Part shown: positions 23,430-35,951 of the stretch, one piece after another
How positions within the stretch are numbered: position 1 is the stretch's first letter
Layout of the letters: each line of letters begins with the position of its first letter
Translations under genes and position numbers: made by a program
NCBI GenBank assembly: GCA_012064415.1
Contig: SSNU01000022.1
Span: forward strand, 79,876-143,875
Length of the DNA stretch: 64,000 bases
Source of the DNA: Gyrodactylus bullatarudis
Taxonomy: Eukaryota; Platyhelminthes; Monogenea; Gyrodactylidea; Gyrodactylidae
Direction: 5' to 3'
The notes under the pieces: model-generated
Told to the model about the DNA's origin: nothing
The model's database searches: none
What the model saw: only the letters and a program-made list of their open reading frames with translations

Positions 23430-24196
23430 TGTTTCTGTTCATTATTTATAATAGAATATGTTAAAATAATAAGTCTGAAGATTCAATTCGTAATCAATCT
23501 GGTAACAACTCAATAATAGATCAGGATATAAAAGTGTTTTTGAATAATCAACTTTTAATCTTAAATGATCCATAATACATTTTACTGAGTATAAATTTAA
23601 ACAGTTGGGTAAGTCGTATTTTGAGCTTAGATAATTATAAAATGCAAGTAAGAAATTATCTTCAAAAGAAGTATTTCTTAAATTATATGCTTGTTCTATT
23701 TTAATAGATGACTCAGTGAATATTTCAATTATGAAAGCATATCTGCGAATCCATAATAGATTGAGCCCTGACACTAAGATACGAGCATTGTATGAATTTA
23801 GATCAGGATAAATTGAATATAAAAAACCACTTTGAATTCTCTCAAGTTCTCGTGCTTGTTCATTGGTTAAATTAATCAGCAACGGTGAGATATAATCGAA
23901 ATGTGGGAGCATAATTTTGCATTTATCTCTATTTATATAGAGCCCCATTGTCTCAAGTGAATCTTTGAGAAGCGAGATGTTATGATTTATTTTCATTATG
24001 CCAAGGGAATTTTTCACCTTGAAGACGAATTTTAAGTCGTCAGCAAATTTAAAAAAGGGCACCCTCCGTACTCTCAAGAAGGTGTATATCAGCGAAGCAA
24101 AGATTAAAGAGAAGAGGACCGATCGTAGAGCAATGAGGGACTCCAAAATTTATGGCTTCTAGTTTACTAGTGGTATTGTTAAACTTGACATATTTA
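23430..24196 (-). pseudogene. LINE reverse transcriptase copy B, internally deleted
   Basis: The minus strand shows FKFADDLKFVFKVKNSLGI, INRDKCKIMLP and SPLLINLTNEQARELERIQ, closely related to the longer copy at 24524-25909. Between IMLP and HFDYISPLL about 80 residues present in the longer copy are missing, in frame. The 5' side loses frame upstream of FADD (remnants of the GVPQG and GPLLFN block lie near 24110-24150) and homology stops near 24196. It is therefore a 5'-truncated dead copy. Confidence 0.8.
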
Positions 24197-24489
24197 TTAT
24201 TATTTTTTGTATCATATGATTTAATTTCAATATAATGTTTTCATTTCAAAAAAAATAATAATTCCTATTTTTCATCATGTTAAAATTAATCTCATAACAA
24301 ACACTCAGATAGAGTCGTTGATTCAATTTTTAACTCATTTCTTTTTTTTTGGTAGAAATAGAATCTATATTGAAAAGATAAATACAAAAATAAAAATAGG
24401 GCATTAATCGATCTCGTGTTTGTTAAAGATAGGAAGAACATGAATTATGAATGAGTTTTTAGTGAATTGAGTTTTGGCAGTTGATCTGA

Positions 24490-25915
24490 AAAATTAAATC
24501 GAAAATCACTAGGTTACTTCTACTTAATGAAGATCAGGGTATAGGAGAGATTTTGAGTAGTCAATTTTAGAGCGAATATGTTTAGTAATAGATTTTATGG
24601 AGTTGAGGTTGTCACAATTTGACAAGTCATACTTTTCATTAAGTCTATTGTAAGTTATGAGTAGATAGTTACTTTCATAGGTCGTATTTCTCAGATTGTA
24701 GGATCGTTCAATTTTAGTTGAAGATTCGGAGAATTTTTTTATGATGAACGCATAACGGCGAACCCATAAGGGATTGAGGCCAGACGCCGAAATGCGAGCA
24801 TTGTATGAGTTTAGTTCGGGATAGAGAGAATAGAGAAATCTACTTTGAATTTTTTCGATTTTTCTGGCTTGGTCATTTGTTAAGTATATTAATAAAGGTG
24901 AGATATAGTCAAAGTGTGTGAGCACTAATGACTTGTACGCCTTAATTCTTAAAGGTAATGATTTTGAAAATTTAAGTATTGCCATGACCATGGAGTTTAC
25001 TTTAGGTAAGTTTGAGAAGGGATTAATTTTTAGTTTTGAGTTAATACCGAAACCTAGATCGGAAGTAAAGGAGACTATTTCTCCAGGAAGTAGAAGCGAT
25101 TCAATGAGGGTTGCAGGGAGGCCCGATGGGAGCATTATTTTGCATTTATCTCTATTTATATAGAGCCCCATGGTCTCGAGTGAATCTTTAAGAAGGGAGA
25201 AATTATGGTTGATTTTTATTATATCTAAGGCATTTTTTACCTTGAAGACGAACTTTAAGTCGTCAGCAAATTTAAAGAGGGCACCCTCAGTACCTTCTGG
25301 GAGCTGAATATCAGCGAAGCAAATATTGAAGAGAAGGGGACCGATAGAGGAACCTTGGGGAACGCCCGAATTGATGCGTTCTAGACTACTGGTGGTATTA
25401 TTAAATTCAACATATTGAACTCTATTACAGAGAAAAAACATAATAAGGTTAATAATATAGGGATCAATTTTATAATATATAAGTTTTTGTTTGATGAAAG
25501 AGAATTTGAGTTTGTCGAAGGCCTTTGAGATATCAAGGTAATGAATAATGATGTAATAGTCGGATTTTAAAAGGGGAATGGAATAGTTCATGAAGGCCAA
25601 CATGTTACTTGACGTGTTTTTCCCAGGTAAAAAGCCATGTTGAGATTTGTCGGGAAACGGTTTGGGTAGACTGTTAGATACTTCATTAGTGAGAAAGCGA
25701 TCGAGAATCGCAAGGAAGATATTCAGTGAGGATATTGGCCTAAGGTCGCTGAGGGAAGAATAATTCTTAGATTTGGGGATAGGGGTGATTTTGACAATTA
25801 ACCAGTCGTCAGGGATGAAACCATTGGAGATACAGTGGTTGAGGAAATTACATAATAAAATTAGGAAGGAGGGAGAGAGTTTAGATAATAGATAGTTTCT
25901 TAATAACAATTATTT
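24490..25915 (-). mobile_element. Non-LTR retrotransposon (LINE), 5'-truncated copy A
   Basis: This copy contains the long reverse transcriptase frame annotated separately at 24524-25909. Homology to a LINE protein ends abruptly at the 5' side near 25915 inside the N-terminal part of the RT domain, and no endonuclease region follows. This is the usual outcome of incomplete target-primed reverse transcription. The 3' limit near 24490 is approximate. Related 3' fragments occur near 31400 and 31790. Confidence 0.8.
24524..25909 (-). CDS. LINE reverse transcriptase (partial ORF2)
   Basis: This open frame of 461 residues covers most of the RT domain and the region after it. Visible blocks: DDWLIVKITPIPKSKN, DLRPISSLNIFLAILDR, QHGFLPGKNTSSNMLAF, YLDISKAFDK (first catalytic D), NSGVPQGSSIGPLLFNICFA and FKFADDLKFVF (catalytic DD). 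These are the ordered RT motifs of non-LTR retrotransposons. The N-terminal endonuclease is missing, so the element is not autonomous. The clade (jockey or CR1-like, for example) cannot be assigned by eye. Confidence 0.85.
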   Translation of the reverse strand: MLLRNYLLSKLSPSFLILLCNFLNHCISNGFIPDDWLIVKITPIPKSKNYSSLSDLRPISSLNIFLAILDRFLTNEVSNSLPKPFPDKSQHGFLPGKNTSSNMLAFMNYSIPLLKSDYYIIIHYLDISKAFDKLKFSFIKQKLIYYKIDPYIINLIMFFLCNRVQYVEFNNTTSSLERINSGVPQGSSIGPLLFNICFADIQLPEGTEGALFKFADDLKFVFKVKNALDIIKINHNFSLLKDSLETMGLYINRDKCKIMLPSGLPATLIESLLLPGEIVSFTSDLGFGINSKLKINPFSNLPKVNSMVMAILKFSKSLPLRIKAYKSLVLTHFDYISPLLIYLTNDQARKIEKIQSRFLYSLYPELNSYNARISASGLNPLWVRRYAFIIKKFSESSTKIERSYNLRNTTYESNYLLITYNRLNEKYDLSNCDNLNSIKSITKHIRSKIDYSKSLLYPDLH

Positions 25916-28900
25916 ATGAAATCACGGTTAAAAGAAGCAAGTACTGGTTTCTATCTTTGAGCAGAGTAACTGAAATCAGGCTCAAACAAAAAAGACTAAC
26001 TTTTCTTCAAGTCAATGAATTTCATAGTCTACCACGTTACTCTAAATCTTGAATTTCATCTGATTTGTTTGATTGGAAATAAAATTGATCCTGGTATTAT
26101 TAACAACAGACTGGTACTAGTATAATTTTCGTCTCCAGTAATGATTAAATTAACCTTTACTCAGTCTACTAATCATATATAATTACACGGTGGCATTGAC
26201 TTGAAGTTCTCTTCTCTAATTTGTTAATTATAGCCTTGTTTGGGATTATTCCTTCGTTAAGTGAGTAGAGAAGAAGAGGGTTGAACTTGTGTCATTGAAA
26301 TGTAGTGATTATGTGTCCCCCTCCAACCTGTTCCCTCATTTGGGAAAATAAATAAAATTAGAAGATCACTTCTTCTCAAAAAGAAGATAAACATAGGCTA
26401 TAATTAATACAGTTGAATATTATTACAAACAAGTGTCAATATATTTATATAACTGATTACATTGCACGTATATTTTGTGTTAAAGAAAAAGATAGGAGAA
26501 CCCCAACTCCTAACACACATGAATAAACATTACAAATTTTCATGAGTATTTTATCACGTATTTTGTCCTCTTATGCCTGTCTCTTACACTTACTTGATAT
26601 GTGCTGATAATAATTTTGATCTAGATATAAATAAATAAAAGTTTTCCAGTAAGAGATCTCGCTTTCATCAACCATGTGTCCATCTTTCCACAGATTTCTG
26701 TAAATATGATTGCATTCTAGGAAAGTTTTGTTTATTTTATCCCCGCAAATTGACGATACTGTATAATTCCGTAGATTTTGTTTTATTTATTGCGCACATG
26801 TCTGGTATTTATGTGTATAGATTTGAACGATAAAGGTCCCTTTATTTTTGCGTTCATTTCTCAAACCATATGGTGTTTACTCTCTTACTCATTTTATTTT
26901 CTTCTCAAACATTATTTAATTTGTCTTTTGATTCCAAGATTTCCACTATGGATTATTTAACATCTCAGCTTGACTATAAGAGCCTTTCTAAATTTTTTCA
27001 AGATCATCGCTGAGATTGGAAATCTCGTATTTTTTTTGTTAGACGAAAAGCAGATGCCTTGACCCGGGATCAAATACAGTTTTGTATAGTTTCAGAGAAC
27101 GCCAATTAGGAGTTATTGATACAAAAAATACCATTTTTAGACCTTTATTAATAGCGAACTTTTTAATTTCAAGAGATAAATTCAAGGTTAACAAGTTACT
27201 TGTCCCAAATATGGCCCTCTGGTAATCGAAGGGTTAAATTTGGTTGTTGAGCCAGATTCTGGTAAGGTTCTTTTAGTTGGTGTATTGCCTTCATTTGCTT
27301 TGAGTTTAAGAACATTTTTAACTTTATAAAAACCTTATACTCTCTTTAAATTTATTATTTTTATGTATCATATGATTAAATTTCAAAACAATGTTTTCAT
27401 TTCTTATCTATTTATTCAGCAACCTATGAGTGAAGAGGTGTTATATGCTTATTAAGCATTGCTTATATTATTAAAAAATAACTTATTCTGTCCGATCATT
27501 AATACTTTTATTTTCAATGAACATAGAGAATCATCATAACATAAAATTAATAGGATATTTCAGAGTTTTTTATATTTTCATTCACTAATTCTGTTCTTTC
27601 CAAGTATCAATTGGTTTTTAACTGAGTAAACAACTGAAGAAACAATCTCATTCGAAAACAAATAAACATCTTTGGTTTTTGGTTGAATAAATACCAGTGA
27701 AAGAGGACTTCATAGTGCTCAAATTATCTTTTTTCATGAGATGGGGAATAACTCAAGCGAAGCTACTTAAGATGTTCGGCACGTTTAATATTTCATTCAT
27801 TTTCTAAAATATTTTCTTGAAAAGTAAATTTTAGGACATTATGTGGTAATTTTCACATACAAATAAATATTCTTCGAAGTCAATGTGTGTATGATGAAAA
27901 TATGAATTTCCACTATTGTCTATAAACTAGTTAATATGGCAGTTTATGATACTTTTAAAATTCTTAATTTTTTCATCAAGAAATCAAACTCGATCGAGAT
28001 TATTTGGAATCTAGATCACGGGGCCCACTTTCACGATATGAAGAAAAAAAATTTATTTTGAGAAAATTATCACACATTTAAAGTAGACCCAAGTTCCCTT
28101 TTTTGAACTTTGAAATAATTTGCTGATTTCGAAGTGAGAATGTGATCAAAAGTTGATTTTTGGGGTTTCATTAAGACAAGAAAACCAATTTTTAACTAGC
28201 TTGAATTTAAACCAGTCAAAAACTTGGCCACTTTTTTGGACTTTCAAAAATATCCCCGATTACACATTTTCAATTTTTTTCATCGAATATGAAATTTCGC
28301 AGCAATTAAATGCTGACACAAGACAAAGAATTCAAAAATATCCTAACCATTTGAATTGTTTGGTTGTTGATAATTGGTGATTGTTACGAGGGAAAATGAT
28401 CATGTATATATTTTTCTGGAGATGATGCATTCAAATTCAAAATTTTTGTCTATTGATGATCTGAAATTTTTTTAACGAATTTCTTTAAATTATCGATAAA
28501 GAAAATTTCGAGCTCTAAAGAAATGAATAAATAAGCTTGTCGATAAATTTCGATGAAATTCTGAGATTAGTAACGGTCAGCGTAGATAAGAGTGATCTTG
28601 GAGAAATCTAAGAGTTTCGACCTGATGTGTGACATTTTAACTTTAATTAGACCATGTCAATCTGATATTTTGTATTTCTCTCGATCATATTATATGAAAA
28701 TAAATTAAATATTTTTATCGAATTAAAAATAATGAAAAAAAAATTATTTCGAATGTAAAAAGATTTTAAAAAGTTCTATACACAATAAAATGTTCTGTTT
28801 CTATCTCAGTTGTAAGTTTTTTTATTCTTACAAAAGGAGTGTATTTTGTATAAATCTTTGAGATGGAATTGAAAACAGGCAAAATATTACAGGGGTTTGA

Positions 28901-30655
28901 TGCAGTACACTATTAAAGTAAAGTTAAATTTGATACAAGGTGAACGGGTGATGTAGGAGAAATAATTTTCATTTCCAACTAAAAATTATTTCAAATAGAC
29001 TAGAGGAAGAAAACTGATGAAACAGAGATAAGACATGCTCTATGGTGGAGAGATGTAAAGGTTATCTCAACCAAATCGACCCTCATTATTTCCAGTCTAT
29101 CAGGTACATACAAGTGCTTAGTAATCTTGATAAATTTTAGTTCAACTCTGCCCCTTCCTCTATCTGTTATTATTAAATAAATATTTTATGAGAATTATAT
29201 ATAACAACTTGATGAAATGCTTTTGAAAATTTACGCGCCAATTATTTTTGTAACGAAAAATTTTCATTAATTTTCACCACGTTCCTGAGATGTGTTCCAT
29301 CTGTATGACTGTGATGGGGAAAATCTTTTTGGAAAATGAAAATAATGATTATAAACACACTTGATTTATAATAAATAAAAAGTTTTGGTTCTTAACTGCG
29401 ATATGTGGTTTTGAGAAACTTGATATTATGACTCATAATTTATGAGATATTAAATCCATAATGGTCCAAAATTGATTATTCATCCCTGCTTTGAGCATAG
29501 AATCGACTATTTTCAGTCGAATTACCTTTGATTTAATTTTTTAAACTTTTAATTACTTGTCGTCCTACACTGAAAGATTAAAAAGAGTACATATTAAAAA
29601 AAGGGTCTCTGAAATACAAAGAGATTAATTTTTCACCAAATGTATCCAGGAGAAAATAAGAAATTTGCTTTCTATTCTATTTACACCTAACCAGGTTGAA
29701 ACATACAAATTTTTCACGACAAAGAAACAAGTGCTCTTTATGAAGAATATTGAAAATAAAGCGTATGATGTGGAAACGATAGAAAAAATACTAAATACTA
29801 AAAATACTTTTTCAAAAATAGGATAGAAACGAAATCAAATGAACAATCTGCAGAATTTGAATGTTTAAAAGGGTTGAGTTCATTCCAGAATTTAGCAAGT
29901 AAGGCAAAAAAAATCAGAGTTTCTTGAGGACTTGTACTAGAAAAAAGAACTCATATTGTAGTTAGTGTTGGTATTTATTTTCGGATTTCTTAAAAAATGA
30001 AACTTTAAGGATTATTAGAAGTATTATTATTTGTTTTTAAAATAAAAGTGAGATAATTTTCAATAAAACAGTAATAGAGAGTAATAGCTGGCATTCATTT
30101 ATCGACAGTAAAAATCAGGGATTGTCTACAACAGGGGAAAGAGATATTCATAGAAAAGGGATAAAAAGTTATCATCTGTCAGATCATCTCTCCGATTACA
30201 CTCACTCACGTGAGAGAAATAAATAGAGTCTTATTTAAGTCTTATTTTCACAGTCAGATAGTCGACAGATGTTGAATGTAAAATAAAGCTTTTTTTGCGT
30301 CATATTCAGATTGGATCATTCATTAATAAAATAATAACGTGCATCTAAAGAGGGGGCTGGAAAAAAGGGGAGTGCTCCTCAATCAGATTCAGATGGGGTG
30401 TTTTGGGGGGATTAACTTCATCTGTTTTATTGTTTATGTGTCTGCAATAATCCACTACCATGCATATGTTTGTGTGTATTTGTAATGAAATTAACCATTT
30501 ATATGATCATCATTTATTTCAAGAATGAACAAGCCCTCTATTTTTAATCGATGATCAATGATATCAAATTTCAGAATGATAAAGTATCATTATTTTTTCA
30601 ATTTGGTTTAACACTGGCCATCTAACTCCAGTGATCTTGTAAATTGGACTTTTAC
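25916..30655. other. Gene-free region with repeat relics
   Basis: No convincing exon is seen. At 27241-27400 there is a partial copy of the sequence flanking LINE copy B (23179-23280 and 24197-24260). A foldback arm lies at 27927-28202. The remainder is AT-rich sequence without recognised structure. Confidence 0.55.
27927..28202. mobile_element. Foldback-family arm, relic
   Basis: It begins CTAGTTAATATGGCAG and follows the foldback at 38757-39360: TTTTCATCAAGAAATCAA, GGAATCTAGATCACGGGGCC, CTTTCACGATA, then the block reading TTTTTTGAACTTTGA. No opposing arm was found nearby, so this is a solo or decayed copy. Confidence 0.5.
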
Positions 30656-31204
30656 TTTACCCTTCATGTCCCAAATTATTTTTCTTCATCATACAAATGA
30701 GAAAATTTGCTACCAAAATAATTACGCTGATTCTGAATCTGAATTCCTTTTTGAAAGCCGACTTATCATTTCAAAGATAATTGAGGTTAAAATAGGCCTT
30801 TTTTGGATCTAAAACTAGTTATCTTCTAAACTATAATAGATATCGAGATAGATATTGTATATTTGAACTCTACAACTATTGTTTTACGATAGAAAGTTAT
30901 TTTATTTTTTTCTAAGACCTCAGAAAATAGGTTTTCAAAAAAACGTTCTAAATACTTTTTGAATATTTGACAAAATTTTCAAAAAATCACCCTTCTTTAA
31001 GTAACTATGGTGTGCATCAGTGAAAAGCCATATTTAAGAATTATATATGATTTTGTATCTTAATAAATTTCCTTTCTAATGAGGGGTATCTTTCAGTTAT
31101 AATTATCGCCCGAGAAAGAGTTGTGTTTCACTGGTGGAACAATGTGACATGAAGGGTGAAATAGAATGAGACTGGTTCCTCTAAACTCTTGCGTATGAAA
31201 ATAG
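30556..31204. repeat. Duplicated segment, copy carrying a MITE
   Basis: The flanks 30556-30659 and 31157-31204 together match the uninterrupted copy at 31454-31592, for example CAGTGATCTTGTAAATTGGA before and GAGACTGGTTCCTCTAAACT after the insertion. The two copies therefore represent filled and empty states of one insertion site. Confidence 0.8.
30660..31156. mobile_element. piggyBac-type MITE, complete
   Basis: This 497-bp element begins CCCTTCATGTC and ends GACATGAAGGG. It is flanked by TTTA and TGAA; the empty copy at 31542-31545 has TTAA at exactly this position, so both flanks are one-base variants of a TTAA duplication. It has no coding capacity. The truncated element at 98-300 is the same family. 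Confidence 0.85.
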
Positions 31205-31453
31205 ATTTTTTAAATCTTTTGTTAGAAATATTTTATTGATATGTACAACATAGGTAAATATGGTTATAAATAGTTATTCATATAAGGTTACAATAGACAT
31301 TAGAATATGATACAAATTAGGTCCAGATGAATTTGTTCAAAAACAGTCAATTATCTAAATGAATCTTAGCATTAAGTCGAAGACCAAACTGGATTTTAAC
31401 ATTTATAAATGTAAGGAAGATTATAAGAGAGATTTTGAATAATCTATTTAAAT

Positions 31454-31592
31454 TCAATGATATCAAATTTCAGAATGATAAAGTATTATAATTTTTTCAA
31501 TTTGGTTAAACACTGGCCAGTGATCTTGTAAATTGGACTTTTACTTAAATAGGATGAGACTGGTTCCTCTAAACTCTTGCGTATGAAAATAG
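31454..31592. repeat. Duplicated segment, empty-site copy
   Basis: This 139-bp sequence is the uninterrupted counterpart of 30556-31204; see that entry. LINE-like 3' fragments lie on both sides (about 31400-31440 and 31785-31850), so the duplicated unit may itself come from a retrotransposon. Confidence 0.75.
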
Positions 31593-33464
31593 AAAAGTAA
31601 TCTTTATTTAAAAGGTAGAACATAATATACATACGATATTTTGAGATTGCCTGTTGTAGAAATAATGATCCACAGTTCACTTGTTGTAATAAAATTTCCA
31701 AATGAAATGGGAAAATAAAATTGTAATTAGATTCAATTTTTTTAAATCTACTGGAAATACGAAAATCATCTGGTTAATGAGTAGACGGGAATAAAGCAAG
31801 GACTTGTAGTAATCAATTTTAGACCCATGGCTAATTATAATTTAAGATTCATCAATTGAATAAAAATTAAACTTGAACAAAATTACTTGAATCGCCCATC
31901 GATATGATAAATTTAATCTTCAGGTATTTTAATATTATTTCACCAAATTTCGCGTCAAAATGCCTTTCTTATATTCTGAATTAATATGCATTAAAAACAC
32001 TTGAAAATGGCTATTTCTGAAATACCAAATATTGGATCATCTTTATAAATGGATTTAACAGATGATTAAAATGAAACGACGTTGATTCATTGAAACGTCA
32101 ATCAAAAAAATGTTTTTTAAAAAAGAAGCAAAATGATTTCTTTTTGATGATAATGAAAAATCTGTTCAAGACAAAATAATGTATAAAAATTATTCATGTA
32201 TGATGGCATCTAACTTTGGGGAATCTAAAAAGTGAAAGAAAAATAAGCAAAAACTTTACCGCCAAACTAGGGTGAAAAAATTCCACCTGATTTTTCCTAC
32301 CTCAATTTTGGGAAAGGCGATTTTAACTTTTTCTTTGCAACCCCAACACCTTTGTTGAGAGATTCTGCATGTTTCTCATCGAGGAAAGGTGTACAGCCGT
32401 AAGTGGCAGTTCACACAAATTTGATCAAAATAATAAATAGCTCTCTTATATGGGGAAAATCTTTGTCTGGCATTTAATCTTTAATCTCACGAAACTACAA
32501 TGCAATTTTCGATAAAGTTGATTGAAATCTTAAAAATAATACACCCTTCTGATTCTATCTAAAAAAGAGAAGAAATCAGCATACTAGATGTGGCAATGAA
32601 TTATGCAGCAACATCATGAAGCGCTGTATTAGCTTGTTATGCATTTTCGTGGTTAGTTGATAAAAACAATCATGAACTCTTATTTTTTCTATTTAACTTG
32701 GAATAGAAAAAAACGTATAACAAGACAGTAGAACATGGAAATTAAAAAATAACATTACAAGAAGAGAATTATATTCATAACAACAGAATTTGTAGAATGA
32801 AAGGAAAAGAAAGCAAATTGGAAAAAAGGACTTGGACAACTGTTGGGCAATAATAATGATAAACTTATTTTTGCATCGCGCAATTATAAAAGTGAAAATT
32901 TCAAGTTGAAATGTAAACATTTTCCATTTTTGTTTCCTGAGGCCATGTGGCTTGCGTATGAGATGATTTACTCAAAATATTGTTATTGTCAGTATAACCT
33001 AGGGGTATTTCGTAAGATTTTTAAACAGCACTGATAAGAGAAAAGAAATTCAAATCATTTCTTGTAAATTTATACTCATTAGTAGAAATATAAAAATTTT
33101 TAATTATATAAGACCACTGTACTACAAATTATACAGCCAATAATGTATTATCTGGATTTTGGTTACTAGTTTTATTTTAAAATAAAATTATAATTATCAT
33201 CATTGATAATATTATTTTGTATTATGACTTTTAACTTATAATAAGTTATAATTCTATCATAGAATTTCTATGCATTAAATGTGAATTTTTTTCGTATTAA
33301 TTAATTATATCTAAATTTCGTTTTTACTGTATAGTAGTTTGGCAAATAAAATATTAAATTTCAAATTTGACAACAGAATTATGTTATGCATTACCAGTTT
33401 ATTTAAAGTTTAAAGTTCTTCTACTCCAAGTTAAAGAAATTTGTTTTAATGTTCAACTTTTTTA
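31593..33464. other. Gene-free region upstream of TBCE
   Basis: It contains a weak LINE 3' fragment near 31785-31850 (ending TAGTAATCAATTTTAGA) and, at 31868-31990, a single arm of the hairpin family found complete at 55205-55665. The promoter of TBCE should lie at its right end. Nothing else was recognised. Confidence 0.5.
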
Positions 33465-35488
33465 ATGAGTGTAATCACAGGAGGAAAAACCAAGTTTGGA
33501 CAGATACTTCAGGCTGATGATAATCTAATAGGAAATAGAATCTTTAAAGATAAAAATTTCGGCACGATTCTCTATGTTGGAGACTTGCCTGGCTCCTCTG
33601 AGACTTGGCTTGGCGTTGATTGGGATGATTCAAATATAGGCAAACACGATGGAACATTTAAAGGGAAACGGTATTTTCAAGCACATGCAGATAAATCCGG
33701 CAGTTTTCTAAAGTATTGATCTTCAGAATATAATTTTTCCCTTTTTAGAGCAAAGTCAGCTACTTTAGGTTCGTCGATAGAAGAGATGTTGGTAACAAAT
33801 TTTTGCCTGTGTGACCAATGTCAAATTAAGCAAGACTCTCCAGATTTTGAAAATATAAGACTAGTTGACTCAAAGTCTGCAAATAATTTTGAGAAAGAGG
33901 CTAATATCAATCAAGCTATTCAAATTGAATTCTACTCGAATGATATAAACGATATCGCTAAAAATAATCACGATTTATGTTCATACAAGAGAATACCGAT
34001 TCTTCTACCTACTTTGGATTCAATCAACTTGGATTATACCCCAATCTATGACACGTTATGCAGTCATAATGATTGCCTAGTGGAAACATGGAATCACCAA
34101 GCTCTTGGAGATTTATCCAACTATACCGGAAATGTGAAAAGTCTTAGCCTAGTCGGTACATTAATAAGTAATTGGGCTAATCTTTCCAGAATATGCCAGC
34201 GTTTTGTTAACCTTTTGAATCTAAACATTTCCAAATGTCGAATTAGGAATCCGAAAGATCTGAGTGAATTCAAGAACGTCACCGATTTTATCTTTTGCCA
34301 TTTTGAGGAGAATTTGATGTCGAAAAATTTGTTCTCACCTTTTATTCATGTCAATAAACTTGTCGCTGTTGATATGGGAGGAGTGTTCAGTTGGGACTCG
34401 ATCGAACTTATCCTCACCAATTTTCCTTCCTTGAAGCATTTGAGTATTGCAAAGAATAAGGTGAGTTTTCCCAATAATCTCTAACAATAACAATTCAAGA
34501 GTTGGTATTCAGAGTACTCATAATAATCTCTTTATTAGCTCAGGGATTATCCCATGGATAAGATGGAAAGGGATCAATTAAAATCGAAATTAGCTCAACT
34601 TGAAAGTCTGGATATCGCTGAAAACAGTTTGAAAGACTTTCAGACTCTATGTGAAATTATATCAGCTGAAAATTCTCAACTTTTTGAACTCAACATAAAT
34701 GGTAATGAATTTCAAAAGATGGACTATGAACCAAAAGTCCGAATATTCCCAAAGTTGACCACTTTGAGTATGTTGTACAATCCATTTGTGGAAGAGGAGT
34801 TTTGCTTCAATTTACTCTATCGAATTCAGTCGTTAGAGTCCATTTTATTTCCATTTTCAACGTTTATCACTAAATTGTCCTTGTGAGTCCATATCTTGAT
34901 CATCAATATTGATTTTCTAATTATTTCTTCACGTTCAACAGTGAGGACATGAGACAAGAGGTATTTGCTCGTTTCTCTCATCTAAAACTAATTAACCATC
35001 AGACAATAGACAAAGATGAACAAAGAGGAGCAGAAATAGACTTTTTGAAGAAACATTTCAAAGAGTTCACTTCCTATGATCTGAAGGAAGATTACTCAGT
35101 CTCTCTAGATCATGAGCGCTGTTGTATGATTAATACATACCTGAGACTTGTAAAGATTTACGGTTTACCAACTGAAGCTGAATGCAAAGTTTCCTCACTC
35201 AAGTTAAAAGATAACCTTGTGAAAATTACTATAAATCAATTGGATAAGGATGAAGAAATAATAAAAACAGTGAAAAAGTCATTTCCCTTCAACATGGAAA
35301 TAAGCAGACTGAACTTAATAGTTAGTAAACTATTTAAGCTGGATATTTCGAATTTCAAGCTAAGGAAGAGAATTATTTTATCCGATAGCGATCAACTCCG
35401 CTATGACTTTTTGGAGATGCCTCATCGAACTTTGGTTGACTATTCTATTTCAGACGAAGATTCTATAGATGTTTTGATAAAATTATAA
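33465..35488 (+). CDS. TBCE: TBCE, tubulin folding cofactor E
   Basis: TBCE captures alpha-tubulin and, with cofactors C and D, assembles the alpha/beta dimer. Exons 33465-33712, 33749-34460, 34539-34882 and 34942-35488 join into 616 codons plus TAA. The N-terminal CAP-Gly domain (about residues 24-85) shows GTILYVGDLPGSSETWLGVD and GKHDGTFKGKRYF. A leucine-rich repeat region follows (about 210-440; for example VKSLSLVGTLISNW and LTTLSMLYNPF), then the RRAELDY-like segment (here QRGAEIDFLKKHF) and a C-terminal ubiquitin-like domain. It is somewhat longer than the ~530-residue vertebrate protein because of an extra segment between CAP-Gly and repeats. The first intron is only 36 nt. An AATAAA lies at 35511. 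Confidence 0.93.
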
Positions 35489-35510
35489 TTTTTATTTCTA
35501 AAAAGATTTG

Positions 35511-35516
35511 AATAAA
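35511..35516 (+). terminator. Poly(A) signal of TBCE
   Basis: AATAAA stands 22 bases after the TBCE stop codon, a close but plausible distance for a compact 3' UTR. Confidence 0.5.
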
Positions 35517-35951
35517 CTTTAAAATTCGAATGCCTTACATTTTTTTTCTGGGTAAAATTTGTTTCTTATATTAGTATTGTGAATTTGTCAATGCAGTATT
35601 GAGTTATTAGAATAATTACATAATATTTACGTTTGGTTCTTAAACTCATAAGGAAGTTTGGAGAAAACTAGCGTATATTTGAGGGATAAACGTTATATTT
35701 TGCCTGGTCTCTTCAGATTCTACCCGATTAATTACATATTATTTAAATAAAAGAATGTATCCTTGAATATTAGTTTGACTCCTTAGTTAAGATTGTAAAA
35801 TAACGGTTAAGTATTAGTAATACTGTATTACTGAAACAGAATAAATAAATTTTAAAATAGTTAAATTTGAAATTAAAATTTCGCAAAATATTTTTAAAGA
35901 ATAATAATTATGATATGTAGATTTTGTTAATTCTACAGTTTACAATTTCAA

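Noticed and set aside
27195..27240. Possible right end of a piggyBac MITE (GAAGGGTTAA)
   Set aside because: Only ten bases fit and no left partner was found.
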